A stretch of 64,000 bases of DNA. It comes from Taibaiella sp. Its GTDB lineage: Bacteria; Bacteroidota; Bacteroidia; Chitinophagales; Chitinophagaceae. Of the stretch, positions 26,714-34,738 are shown piece by piece. The translations under genes and the position numbers were made by a program. The stretch lies in assembly GCA_016786705.1 (NCBI GenBank), contig JAEUVV010000010.1, forward strand, positions 1-64,000, in the 5' to 3' direction. The notes below the pieces were generated by a model, which did no database searches, was not told where the DNA came from, and saw only the letters and a program-made list of their open reading frames with translations. Each line of letters opens with the position of its first letter. Position 1 is the stretch's first letter.

Positions 26714-27037
26714 TTATGCTTTCTTAGGAAACTTGGCAGGATCGGCATCAAATTGCTCTTTACATACCGGGCTGCAGAACCAGGTAGTATCCGTGCCTTT
26801 CACGGTAAATTCAGTCCATTTCTCGTTACGGTCCATACCACATACCGGGTCTTTATCGGTATATTTCGGGGCTGTTTGCGGTGTAGCAGCAGTACCTTTA
26901 TCGGTAGCTTGTTCCGCACCATGGTCATGCCCTGCATGCTCGCTATGATCATGTCCGTCCGCATTGGCAGCAGTCTTGTTCTCTCCGCATGAAGTAAGCG
27001 CGAAAGCGACCGCGGCAGCTAATAATATCTTTTTCAT
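26714..27037 (-). CDS. His-rich YHS-domain lipoprotein
   Basis: This 107-residue lipoprotein (lipobox LTSC, Cys17) has a flexible linker rich in His and Asp (GHDHSEHAGHDHG, residues 28-40). It ends in a YHS domain with DPVCGM (Cys66) and a WFCSPVCKEQF motif (Cys88, Cys92). YHS domains bind heavy metals, especially copper, and occur in copper pumps and chaperones. The two His/Cys-rich parts together suggest an envelope metal-binding protein, which is an inference. It starts 6 bases after pnp ends and so is the last gene of the DUF3822-rsmD-pnp operon. A perfect 18-base palindrome at 26691-26708 could help end the transcript. Confidence 0.85.
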   Translation of the reverse strand: MKKILLAAAVAFALTSCGENKTAANADGHDHSEHAGHDHGAEQATDKGTAATPQTAPKYTDKDPVCGMDRNEKWTEFTVKGTDTTWFCSPVCKEQFDADPAKFPKKA

Positions 27038-27043
27038 AAAACG

Positions 27044-27859
27044 CTATATTGATTTGATTAATTCTGAAACAATTTTCTCCAGCTTAGGCGCAGCCTCGTT
27101 GGCAGCAGCTAAAACCTCTTCATGAGTAATGGTATTCAATTCTTCACGAATACCCAGGTCGGTAATGATGCTGGCCGCGAATACGGTCATCCCGCTATGA
27201 ATAGCCACGATCACTTCGGGTACGGTACTCATACCCACCGCATCGCCACCGATCACATGCAGCCATTTATATTCGGCACGGGTTTCAAAAGTCGGGCCCT
27301 GCAATCCTACATATACCCCTTCTTTAACATCAATATCATGATCTCTTGCGATAGCATGCGCTTTATCCAGCAATTCCAGGTTGTAGGGTTCGCTCATATC
27401 CGGGAAACGTACACCTAAACGTTCATCGTTTTTACCTCTTAAAGGATGCTCCGGGAACAGGTTGATATGGTCACGGATGAACATAATATCACCAATCCGG
27501 AAATCTTTATTCATACCGCCGGCAGCATTGCTTACGATCATGGTATGTACCCCTAAGGCTTTCATAACGCGCATCGGGAAGGTAACCTCCTGCATGCTAT
27601 AACCTTCATAGTAATGAAAACGGCCTGCCATCATCATCACCTGCTTATTGCCTATGGTACCGAAAATCAGTTTCCCCTCATGGCCTTCTACTGTAGACTG
27701 TGGAAAATTAGGGATCTCGGAATAGGGAATTTCATGCGTTATTTCAATGGCTTTGGTAAGTCCGCCCAGGCCGGAGCCTAATATTACCGCGTATTGGGGC
27801 AATGTGTTGACCCGGCTGCTGATGAATGCTACTGTTTCCTGTACTTTTTCGAATATCAT
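27044..27859 (-). CDS. Purine nucleoside phosphorylase (trimeric type)
   Basis: This enzyme splits guanosine and inosine nucleosides with phosphate in purine salvage. The 271-residue sequence has the phosphate loop LGSGLGGL, the phosphate-binding GRFHYYEGYSMQEVTFPMR, the SNAAGG strand, and the base-binding VGLQGPTFETRAEY with GGDAVGMSTVPEV. The length and motifs fit the PunA/PNP family of trimeric phosphorylases. It lies 8 bases after the membrane-protein gene at 27868 and 6 bases before the YHS lipoprotein. Confidence 0.94.
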   Translation of the reverse strand: MIFEKVQETVAFISSRVNTLPQYAVILGSGLGGLTKAIEITHEIPYSEIPNFPQSTVEGHEGKLIFGTIGNKQVMMMAGRFHYYEGYSMQEVTFPMRVMKALGVHTMIVSNAAGGMNKDFRIGDIMFIRDHINLFPEHPLRGKNDERLGVRFPDMSEPYNLELLDKAHAIARDHDIDVKEGVYVGLQGPTFETRAEYKWLHVIGGDAVGMSTVPEVIVAIHSGMTVFAASIITDLGIREELNTITHEEVLAAANEAAPKLEKIVSELIKSI

Positions 27860-27867
27860 AAAATTAA

Positions 27868-28446
27868 TTATAGGAGTATATCGTTGTGGTCTTCATCTTT
27901 TTTGATCACCTCTATGGAATCAACATTTATATCAGTTTGGGGTAAAACCATGATATGTTTTTGTTCCAGAGATTCTATCTCGCTTTTCCTGGCCAGGTGC
28001 TGCCCGGAAATGGTCTTCATATTTTTACCCGCAAGGCTCAATGTGGCATTTTTGTGCCGGATATTCGCCAGCATACGCCCAATGATCAAAAACAATACGG
28101 CAATCACTACAAACAATCCTTTTATAGCCATACCGAAGCTGGAAAGATCGCTGCCGGGAAATAAAGTTTTAAGCTCCGGTGTAGTGGTTATTTTCCCCAG
28201 GATGTAAAACGGCCCAAGGTTATCTAAAAAGAACAGGTAAGCGATACTGCCTATGGCCAGGAGATACATCAGTATTTCCATCATTATATTTAACGTGGCG
28301 CTAAGGAATCGCTGCGCGGTTGACTTCCGCAGCGAGGTAGCCATAGGATCTATCAGCTTGATCTGCTCTTTGATCAATGCTTTTTGCTCCTGCCAGTCCC
28401 GGACCAGGTCATTGTACAGGGATTGATTTTGGTTTATTTCATTCAT
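27868..28446 (-). CDS. Membrane protein of unknown function
   Basis: The 192-residue protein has a charged N-terminal helix (EQIKLIDPMATSLRKSTAQRF). Two hydrophobic segments follow (about residues 56-78 and 108-127), separated by a short loop, with a charged C-terminal region ending in a hydrophilic DEDHNDIL tail. The family is not recognised; it may be a small inner-membrane protein with both ends in the cytoplasm. It is the third gene of the DUF3822-rsmD operon, 20 bases after rsmD. Confidence 0.7.
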   Translation of the reverse strand: MNEINQNQSLYNDLVRDWQEQKALIKEQIKLIDPMATSLRKSTAQRFLSATLNIMMEILMYLLAIGSIAYLFFLDNLGPFYILGKITTTPELKTLFPGSDLSSFGMAIKGLFVVIAVLFLIIGRMLANIRHKNATLSLAGKNMKTISGQHLARKSEIESLEQKHIMVLPQTDINVDSIEVIKKDEDHNDILL

Positions 28447-28466
28447 AAATCGCGATTGACTTTTAC

Positions 28467-29018
28467 TTATTTTATTACAACTTCCGGGCCAAAAAAAGAG
28501 AAAACTGTGGTCCCGTAATTCTTTACTTTAAATAAATTGGGATGATCTTCGTAATTATTACGCGGGGTATGTTCCAGTACAAAAACGCCATCTTCTGCGA
28601 TCAGGTTACGTTCACATACAATCCGTGGCAGGTCATCTATTTCTTCCAGGGCATAAGGCGGACCTGCGAAAATAAAATCATATTTTTCGTTACAGGTAGA
28701 CAGGAACCGGAATACATCCCCGAAGACGAGGTTAACGCCTTCCACTTTAAGTTCCTCCATTGTCTTTTTTATAAACCCGAAAGGTACCCGGTCGCGCTCT
28801 ACAATCGTCAGGTCCGTAGCGCCTCTTGAAGCCAGCTCATAACTGATGCTGCCGGTACCGCCAAAAAGGTCCAGTGTACGCGCGTCTTCAAAATCTACTA
28901 AATGTTGTAAGGTATTGAACAGTCCTTCTTTAGCGATATCCGTAGTAGGCCTGGTATTGGGCAATTTTGCCGGGGGCTGAAATTTACGCCCGCCGAATTT
29001 GCCGCCGATTATCCGCAT
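28467..29018 (-). CDS. rsmD: 16S rRNA guanine-N2 methyltransferase RsmD
   Basis: RsmD methylates G966 of 16S rRNA in the small subunit. The 183-residue sequence begins with the family start MRIIGGKFGGRKF. It has the TRPTTDIAKEGLFN stretch, the SAM motif LDLFGGTGSISYELASRG (49-66) and VERD. In the catalytic motif IV the expected Asp-Pro-Pro-Tyr is read as GPPY (residues 119-122, FIFAGPPYAL), so the acidic residue is replaced by glycine. The gene overlaps the DUF3822 gene by 10 bases, a neighbour arrangement common in Bacteroidota. Assignment by start, SAM motif and synteny is firm despite the altered motif. Confidence 0.9.
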   Translation of the reverse strand: MRIIGGKFGGRKFQPPAKLPNTRPTTDIAKEGLFNTLQHLVDFEDARTLDLFGGTGSISYELASRGATDLTIVERDRVPFGFIKKTMEELKVEGVNLVFGDVFRFLSTCNEKYDFIFAGPPYALEEIDDLPRIVCERNLIAEDGVFVLEHTPRNNYEDHPNLFKVKNYGTTVFSFFGPEVVIK

Positions 29019-29809
29019 GCTTTTATTTGTTTTAATAATTCTAAAATAGGCCCGTTATTTCCGGTCATGATATCTACCTGCTTAAAGTAAGCTCTCAGGT
29101 CCAATGCGAATTCTTCAACCGAGTCAATGATACCGGTCACATTAAAGTGTACCATCATCGGGTCGAAATCATTTTTCTCCGCAATCAACGCGATCTTATA
29201 CACTACATTTTCTACTGTTTCAAACTCGAAAGTCTGGTGGGCCAGCAATTTACCGGCGTTCGTAACGCTTAACAAAGCCGTATTCTTTAACAGGATTAAG
29301 CTTGCCACACTTTCATTGCTGCCGAATTGCTTTAAATTGCTTAACGAAAAACGGGAAAGTGAAAAAACATCCAGGTGATTGAAATATTTTTTCATCAATA
29401 CCGCGATCCCGGCATCGTAGGCATACACAATATGGGTATTAATTTCCGGAATGGGGTTGGCAAATATCTCATCATCCGCGCCAATATGGTGCAGGCGTTT
29501 CAACCATAATTTAGAGGCTTCTCCCAGGTATAATTTATCCGGTATGATCAACGAGCGTTCATCAGCGATCCATACTTTGCGGATCTTCTGGTTATACTGC
29601 CCCATTGCTTCATTCAGCAATATTTTTTCAAAAAAGGCAGACTCCCAGGGTGTATCAGTAGTATAAACATGCGCTTCCAGGATATCCTGCTCGCTATAGA
29701 TATAGACACAACATCCGTTTTTCCAGATAATCAACTCCTCGCCTGCAATATCTGCCGGCTTATATCCTTCTACCGAGTAGGTCCAGTATGGGCTTAATGT
29801 ATCTACCAT
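29009..29809 (-). CDS. DUF3822 family protein
   Basis: This 266-residue soluble protein is of a family found almost only in Bacteroidota, usually just before rsmD as here (10-base overlap). It looks like a degenerate actin/ASKHA-type fold: strands such as HIVYAYDAGIAVLM and VASLILLKNTALLSV, and helices around FETVENVVYKIALIAEKN. No catalytic motif is evident. The synteny suggests a role related to ribosome maturation, which is an inference. It has a TATCTTTG box at 29833-29840 and heads a five-gene operon. Confidence 0.82.
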   Translation of the reverse strand: MVDTLSPYWTYSVEGYKPADIAGEELIIWKNGCCVYIYSEQDILEAHVYTTDTPWESAFFEKILLNEAMGQYNQKIRKVWIADERSLIIPDKLYLGEASKLWLKRLHHIGADDEIFANPIPEINTHIVYAYDAGIAVLMKKYFNHLDVFSLSRFSLSNLKQFGSNESVASLILLKNTALLSVTNAGKLLAHQTFEFETVENVVYKIALIAEKNDFDPMMVHFNVTGIIDSVEEFALDLRAYFKQVDIMTGNNGPILELLKQIKACG

Positions 29810-29832
29810 ATTTTTCGTTTAACTATAGCCGA

Positions 29833-29840
29833 CAAAGATA
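29833..29840 (-). promoter_or_regulatory. -7 box of the DUF3822-rsmD operon
   Basis: TATCTTTG on the minus strand is a perfect TAnnTTTG match. The expected leader to the ATG at 29809 is about 19 bases. The -33 element is not clear. Confidence 0.55.
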
Positions 29841-29900
29841 CTACATTGAGGGCAAATTACAGGAAAGCGATCCTTATAATCAATGATAATCAAGTGTTAT

Positions 29901-30914
29901 TTACAGCTTTTGTTTTCCTTTTACAAATGCCTGCACCAGGTAGCTCAGCAACTTACCCGTCATAGGATACTGCACACCGTCCGCTCTCACCGCTACCCCT
30001 TCGGTCAGGTGCAGGTAAGCGGCTTTTGACTGGGCGGCGCAGTCAAAAACATATTGCCAGGCTTCGGTACGGCTGAAGCCTAAAGGGCTTTGCGCACTGC
30101 TTAACGTATCCGTAATACAATCCAGGTCAAGCTCAACACCGAAAAACTGGTCTTTAACATGCGCTAAAGCCTGCTGCAGGCCTTGTTTAAATGTAAGCTC
30201 CTGCTGCAGGTATAAGGACTCGAACCAGATTGCTTTCAGGTCGGGATTAGTGGCAAACTGATCTATTATGGCTGTATTATTATAAGCCTGGTGTAACCCT
30301 AATGCCGCGTATTTTTTAAGATATCCTGCTGCATAGGCATAACTAAAGCCATTACCGCTATGCCGGCCTTCCTGTGCCCTGAAGTCGGCATGCGCATCAA
30401 GATTGACCGCGTTGACCGCTTCGTTTTTGGCGATACTCAGCCCTTTTAATAAGGGGTAAGCGTTATTATGCCCGCCGCCTATCAGGATCGGGATCTTACG
30501 CGCGCTTACTATCGCTTCAATCACCGGGTATAAAAGCTCATCTACAGTGGCAACACCTTCCCGCAGCGCGGCAGGTGTCGCATCGGGTGTATGTTGCTCC
30601 ATCAACTCCCGGACGGCAACGGTACCCAGCAATATCATATGCTTACCTTTCAGGAAGGTGTTATCCTGTATATTTAAAAAGGCTTTCAGGAAAGACTCCC
30701 AGGCTGTTTGTGCGCCACCGATACCGCCATTGGCCCTTACCCCGATATCTTCGGGTATGCCCAGCAATACGAATTGCGCCTTCTGGTTCACCAGCCAGCT
30801 TTTCCAGTTACTGTTTTCAGGCAGCAGGATCGTTTGCCCGATTTTCATTTCACCTTCGCGGGGGCTGCAATATTGCGCTAAATCTTCTTTTTGGAACAGG
30901 TGGACCGATTGCAT
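29901..30914 (-). CDS. Arginase/formimidoylglutamase-family metallohydrolase
   Basis: The 337-residue enzyme belongs to the ureohydrolase superfamily. The manganese ligands are complete: His in GGGHNNA (146-152), the DAHADF motif (D173, H175, D177) and ELDLD (D263, D265). GGGHN rather than GGDHS favours formimidoylglutamase-like or other non-arginase members. The probable reaction is hydrolysis of a guanidino or formimino group (histidine or arginine breakdown), but the substrate is not certain. I start at ATG 30914: the longer frame beginning at 30938 lies on top of the -7 box TACATTTG (30943-30936) and could not be translated from that transcript. No other histidine-degradation gene is beside it. 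Confidence 0.85.
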   Translation of the reverse strand: MQSVHLFQKEDLAQYCSPREGEMKIGQTILLPENSNWKSWLVNQKAQFVLLGIPEDIGVRANGGIGGAQTAWESFLKAFLNIQDNTFLKGKHMILLGTVAVRELMEQHTPDATPAALREGVATVDELLYPVIEAIVSARKIPILIGGGHNNAYPLLKGLSIAKNEAVNAVNLDAHADFRAQEGRHSGNGFSYAYAAGYLKKYAALGLHQAYNNTAIIDQFATNPDLKAIWFESLYLQQELTFKQGLQQALAHVKDQFFGVELDLDCITDTLSSAQSPLGFSRTEAWQYVFDCAAQSKAAYLHLTEGVAVRADGVQYPMTGKLLSYLVQAFVKGKQKL

Positions 30915-30935
30915 AAAATTGTGTAAAAGTTTCCA

Positions 30936-30943
30936 CAAATGTA
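30936..30943 (-). promoter_or_regulatory. -7 box of the ureohydrolase gene
   Basis: TACATTTG on the minus strand matches the consensus. It lies about 17 bases of leader before ATG 30914 and overlaps an earlier in-frame ATG at 30938, which it therefore discounts. Confidence 0.6.
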
Positions 30944-30984
30944 GTAAGTATAAGCTTTTTGTATAGCTTGTTCACCGGAATTTA

Positions 30985-31015
30985 TTGTAGGATGGGCGAA
31001 TATGTAATATCTTTG
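30985..31015 (+). promoter_or_regulatory. Full promoter of the bacilliredoxin gene
   Basis: TTG at 30985-30987 and TATCTTTG at 31008-31015 are separated by 20 bases, the best -33/-7 pair on the plus strand. The leader to the ATG at 31059 is about 39 bases. Confidence 0.75.
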
Positions 31016-31058
31016 CGAAGATTAATTTTTTAACCGAAAAACATAAAAGACTATAAAT

Positions 31059-31472
31059 ATGTACCCAGCAGAATTAGTAAGCCCGATGAAAGAACAAATG
31101 ACTTCTAAGGGCTTCCAGGAATTAGTAAATACTGAAGCAGTAGAAGCGGCTTTAAGCAAAAGCGGCACAACCTTATTGTTTATCAACTCCGTATGCGGAT
31201 GCTCGGCAGGTACTGCCCGCCCGGGAGTATTGGATTCCTTACAAGGTGAAGGTAAAAAACCGGATTACTTAACCACTTCTTTTGCAGGCTTTGATGTAGA
31301 AGGTGTAGCTGCGGCGCGTAAACATTTATTGCCTTACCCACCCTCTTCGCCGGCTATCGCATTGCTGAAAGACGGCGAACTGGTGCATATGATCGAGCGT
31401 CATATGATCGAAGGCCGCTCCGCGGAAATGATCTCAGCAAACCTGAAGTCTGCTTACGAAATGTATTGCTAA
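31059..31472 (+). CDS. Bacilliredoxin-type protein (BrxA/BrxB, UPF0403)
   Basis: The 137-residue protein matches the YphP/YqiW (BrxA/BrxB) family, with the active site CGC in NSVCGCSAGTARPG (Cys46, Cys48). It is followed by the thioredoxin-like core TSFAGFDVEGVAAARKHL and the cis-proline region YPPSSPAIALLKDGEL. The last residue is also cysteine. In Firmicutes these proteins remove bacillithiol from proteins. Whether this organism makes bacillithiol cannot be told from the window. It is a monocistronic gene with a strong promoter and terminator. Confidence 0.92.
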   Translation: MYPAELVSPMKEQMTSKGFQELVNTEAVEAALSKSGTTLLFINSVCGCSAGTARPGVLDSLQGEGKKPDYLTTSFAGFDVEGVAAARKHLLPYPPSSPAIALLKDGELVHMIERHMIEGRSAEMISANLKSAYEMYC

Positions 31473-31491
31473 TCTTAATACGTTTACAAGG

Positions 31492-31525
31492 AAAAAGCGA
31501 TTGACTATAAAGTCAATCGCTTTTT
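31492..31525. terminator. Bidirectional terminator
   Basis: A perfect 15-bp stem (31492-31506 with 31511-31525) with a 4-base loop and A and T flanks lies between convergent stops at 31472 and 31543. Confidence 0.88.
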
Positions 31526-31542
31526 TGTTCGTTTAACCGGGG

Positions 31543-32244
31543 TTAAAACCGGTAGTTGATATTAAAGCGACCAGTCATATTATTGAATACGTCTATAACG
31601 GGTATAGTGGTTCGCTGCTCAGCTGTTTTTTCGGATTGTATACCCACATGGGCAAATTGTGTTTCCAGGCCAAAATTGACCCGGTCAAATACTATCTTTG
31701 CCCCGACACCGGGAAGTAAACGAACATAAGTGCGCTGGAAAGCTACCGTCTTATAATCCGGTGACAGGACATTCGGAAAAACGCTAAAAAAACTGCCATA
31801 GGGCAATACATCCGAAGAACTGGCCGTTTTACCTGTTCCATGCCCGGCCTGTAACTCCAAAGCAGCGAAAAGCCATATTTTTTTGTAAAAGTGTCGCTGT
31901 GCCTCTAAACCGATGCCCACAGCCACCATGTTTGCATTACTTATTGTCGCCTGCATCCTGAGCGAATCATTGTTATAAGCATCCAAAACCAGCGGCCTGC
32001 TGCTATATTCATACCGATTATATGCAGCCAAAGCTCTTAAAGCTAACTGTGGTCTCAAATGTTGCTTCAATTGGATTCCTATCAGCAGCTGATCTCCGAA
32101 TTCCCTGGAATTGGTATAAAACTGGGAGAGTATACCTAGCTCCCTATTTCTTTCTTTAGCAGCGTTATGGGGCATAACAGGTTCCTGTGCCTGTAAGCAA
32201 GGAGCATTAAAACCCAGCAACGATAATAGGATAACCTTTTTTAT
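31543..32244 (-). CDS. Outer membrane beta-barrel protein, non-ATG start
   Basis: The mature part has alternating strands with aromatic girdles (LLIGIQLKQHL, MVAVGIGLEAQRHFYKKIWLF) and ends in FNINYRF, a typical last barrel strand. The function is unknown. The frame contains no ATG near its start. A TTG at 32220 would cut the signal peptide in half. Reading upstream in frame, the codons before it give IKKVILLSLLGFNAPCLQAQ, a complete signal peptide. Its first codon is ATA at 32244-32242, with ATT at 32256-32254 as an alternative, and a TGA closes the frame at 32274-32272. I list the ATA start as most likely. A rare start codon, or an ATG-to-ATA change lowering expression, are both possible. 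Confidence 0.68.
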   Translation of the reverse strand: MKKVILLSLLGFNAPCLQAQEPVMPHNAAKERNRELGILSQFYTNSREFGDQLLIGIQLKQHLRPQLALRALAAYNRYEYSSRPLVLDAYNNDSLRMQATISNANMVAVGIGLEAQRHFYKKIWLFAALELQAGHGTGKTASSSDVLPYGSFFSVFPNVLSPDYKTVAFQRTYVRLLPGVGAKIVFDRVNFGLETQFAHVGIQSEKTAEQRTTIPVIDVFNNMTGRFNINYRF

Positions 32245-32315
32245 GGTAAAAAAAATAAATTTGATTAAGTATCAAACGATAAAAGTAGCCAAAAAGTATA
32301 TTTTATAAATTAATA

Positions 32316-32344
32316 AAAGTCATCTTCAAGATAAAGATGACTTT
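32316..32344 (-). terminator. Terminator after tamL-like gene
   Basis: An 11-bp stem (32316-32326 with 32334-32344) with a 7-base loop and T-rich sequence downstream on the minus strand lies 34 bases past the stop at 32378. Confidence 0.75.
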
Positions 32345-32377
32345 ATAATATATACAAACCAGTTAATTAAATCTATC

Positions 32378-34738
32378 CTAGAATGGATAACCAATAGCCA
32401 GGTTGAAGATAATATTTTCCCGGCGCCATTTGGGCGAACCAAAATTAATTTCATCAATTACCCACCGGTTACCGGGTTCATACCAAGGTTTCCGTAAAGG
32501 GATACCAAAGTCGGTACGTAATACGATAATGGAAAAATCGAACCTCAGGCCAATACCACCGTTTACGGCGATTTGCTTCAGGAAGTCACTGCTGAATTTA
32601 CCACCCGGCATTTCCGGGTTATCGCGCCAAAGCCAGATATTACCGGCATCCGCGAAAACAGCGCCTTTTGCCCAGGTACTATAGATCGGGAAGCGGAACT
32701 CGGTATTCGCCTCCAGTTTAATATCACCTAACAGCTCCAGGAAACGTTCCGCATCCGGCAAAGAATCCTGGTGATAGGTTCCGGGGCCTAACATACGGGA
32801 CCGAAAACCTCTTAAACTACTGGCCCCGCCTACAAAGAACTGCTTCACATTAGGCATGCTATAGGAGTTGCCGTAGGCATAACCGGCACCCAGAAATAAC
32901 CTGCTGGCCCACATGCTCTGTTTACCAAAGTTTTTATAGACCCGGAAATCCGTCTGCAGTTTAACATATTGTGCAAAGTTCGCGCCAAAGATCTTTTTAC
33001 TGGGTTCGCTTAACTTAGCGCCCTGAGCAATTCCCAGGATATTACCGGATAAGTCTACCAAACCGTCAAAAAAGAAATTAAGGTCCTGGCGGCCTGCAAC
33101 GATAGAGTTGTAAGTAAACTGGTAAGTAGGCCCGATAATAACCCCGTTGAACAGGATATTGCTCAGCCGGTAATCTGTAGTGGTACCGATCGTATCCGTT
33201 CTTACGTAAGTAATGTTGATCGGGTATAATTTATGGTCTTTATTGATCGCTTCTTTCCATTGGTAGCCCAAGCCTAAGTTAAAGGTATTCAAGCGGTAAG
33301 CCGTTTCTCTTAAATAATAGTTGTAACCCAGCTTAATATTGGATTTAGGCACGAAATTACTATTGGATGATAGTCCTAAAGATCTTGCGAAGAGCAGGCG
33401 AGGAACAGTAAGGTTGGTTTCTATCCCACCCTGGTAAAGGTTGGGTATTTTCATATCCCCGCCATATTGCATTTCAAAGCCGCCCGTGAGTTTTACCTCC
33501 AGCTGCTCGGCCCCCTTCAGGATATTTCGGTGCCGCCAGCCTACGGAAACCCGGGAACCTACCCTGCTATCGTTCTGTGAAAAGGCTGAAGTTTCCAGGT
33601 TTAAGGATTTTGAAGGATATGGGGTCAGCAAATAGATAGCACTCAGCATAGGGCGGCCTGTACTGTCATAGCTTTCTACCATATCATTTTTAATGAATTT
33701 AAACGCATTCAGGCTCACCAGCCTGTTCAAAGAGAGATTCTGTACCCTTCTTGAATAGACATCACCGGGTTTAAACGCTATCGACGATTTAAATAAGAAC
33801 GGCTTAAAGTTTTCTTCCCTGCGCTTAACGATATTGAAAAGTTCATAATTGATCGTATCTGCCTGCGGTGTGCGTCTAACAGTGCCTTGAGCAGTATCCC
33901 GGCGGTTACTATTAGTACCATTGGTACGTACTATATAGTTAGAATTAATGTAAATATCCTTTATATGATATACCTGAAAAGCCTTAGGTTGCATCGCTTC
34001 ATATTTAAGAGTCAGGTGCACGTCCAGGGAGTCGGCATTGAGGCCGGTATCTATACGCGCGATCAGGAAGTCAGGGGAAAAGTAATAGTAGCCTTTATTT
34101 TTCAGCTCCAGGTCAATACGGTTGCGCTCGGCTGAAATGGCATCCAGGAAGTAAGGGTTACCTTTCTTGATCAGGGTGCCCTGAGCCACGCTCCGGATTT
34201 CTATGGCGATATCAGAGGTGTCTCCTTCCAGGAAATCTACAGACCGGAAGTATTTTCGCTTCCCGGCAATAATTTCGAATTCTCCCGAAGTTTTCCTTGT
34301 TACAGAGTCGTCGTTTCTTTTTGCCCTTACCTCGGGGCTAAAGTAGCCATTGTTCTGCAATTTATTGTAAAGGATATTCTGGTTCCTGCCCAGGTTGAAT
34401 GTACTGCCCAGCACCGGCGGTTCCCCTATCTTATCCCGCAGGTATTTACGCATACCTTTCTCGGATTTAGGTTCGCCGACGGTATTATACACGCCCAGTT
34501 TAAAGCGTAAGCCAAAGATCTTTTTATTTGGTTTGGGCCTTATGGCCTCCTTTAGCTCCTCTTCCAGCGCCGAGCGCTCTGTGATCTGGCTGTCTATGAC
34601 TTTAAGTTTACTACCAATATAAAGTGTATCCTTCTCCGGCAAATGGTTTTTATAAGATGCACAGGAAGCTACACCCCATAGGGCCAGTACTAAACTTAAA
34701 GATTTCAACCAATATGTATAGGTCAGATTTCTATTCAC
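32378..34738 (-). CDS. tamL: TamL: lipidated Omp85-family translocation/assembly protein
   Basis: The 786-residue protein is the outer membrane partner of TamB. It has a lipoprotein signal (lipobox VASC, Cys26), which distinguishes the Bacteroidota TamL from proteobacterial TamA. POTRA-like domains follow in the N-terminal half (RKYLRDKIGEPPV, QNILYNKLQNNGYF, and a later one ending FKFIKNDMVESYDSTGRP). The C-terminal half is a 16-strand barrel with the Omp85 lid motif in FVGGASSLRGFRSRMLGPG and a C-terminal strand IIFNLAIGYPF. It is read from a GTG at 34738 that overlaps the end of tamB by 8 bases, so the two are translationally coupled. Confidence 0.9.
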   Translation of the reverse strand: MNRNLTYTYWLKSLSLVLALWGVASCASYKNHLPEKDTLYIGSKLKVIDSQITERSALEEELKEAIRPKPNKKIFGLRFKLGVYNTVGEPKSEKGMRKYLRDKIGEPPVLGSTFNLGRNQNILYNKLQNNGYFSPEVRAKRNDDSVTRKTSGEFEIIAGKRKYFRSVDFLEGDTSDIAIEIRSVAQGTLIKKGNPYFLDAISAERNRIDLELKNKGYYYFSPDFLIARIDTGLNADSLDVHLTLKYEAMQPKAFQVYHIKDIYINSNYIVRTNGTNSNRRDTAQGTVRRTPQADTINYELFNIVKRREENFKPFLFKSSIAFKPGDVYSRRVQNLSLNRLVSLNAFKFIKNDMVESYDSTGRPMLSAIYLLTPYPSKSLNLETSAFSQNDSRVGSRVSVGWRHRNILKGAEQLEVKLTGGFEMQYGGDMKIPNLYQGGIETNLTVPRLLFARSLGLSSNSNFVPKSNIKLGYNYYLRETAYRLNTFNLGLGYQWKEAINKDHKLYPINITYVRTDTIGTTTDYRLSNILFNGVIIGPTYQFTYNSIVAGRQDLNFFFDGLVDLSGNILGIAQGAKLSEPSKKIFGANFAQYVKLQTDFRVYKNFGKQSMWASRLFLGAGYAYGNSYSMPNVKQFFVGGASSLRGFRSRMLGPGTYHQDSLPDAERFLELLGDIKLEANTEFRFPIYSTWAKGAVFADAGNIWLWRDNPEMPGGKFSSDFLKQIAVNGGIGLRFDFSIIVLRTDFGIPLRKPWYEPGNRWVIDEINFGSPKWRRENIIFNLAIGYPF

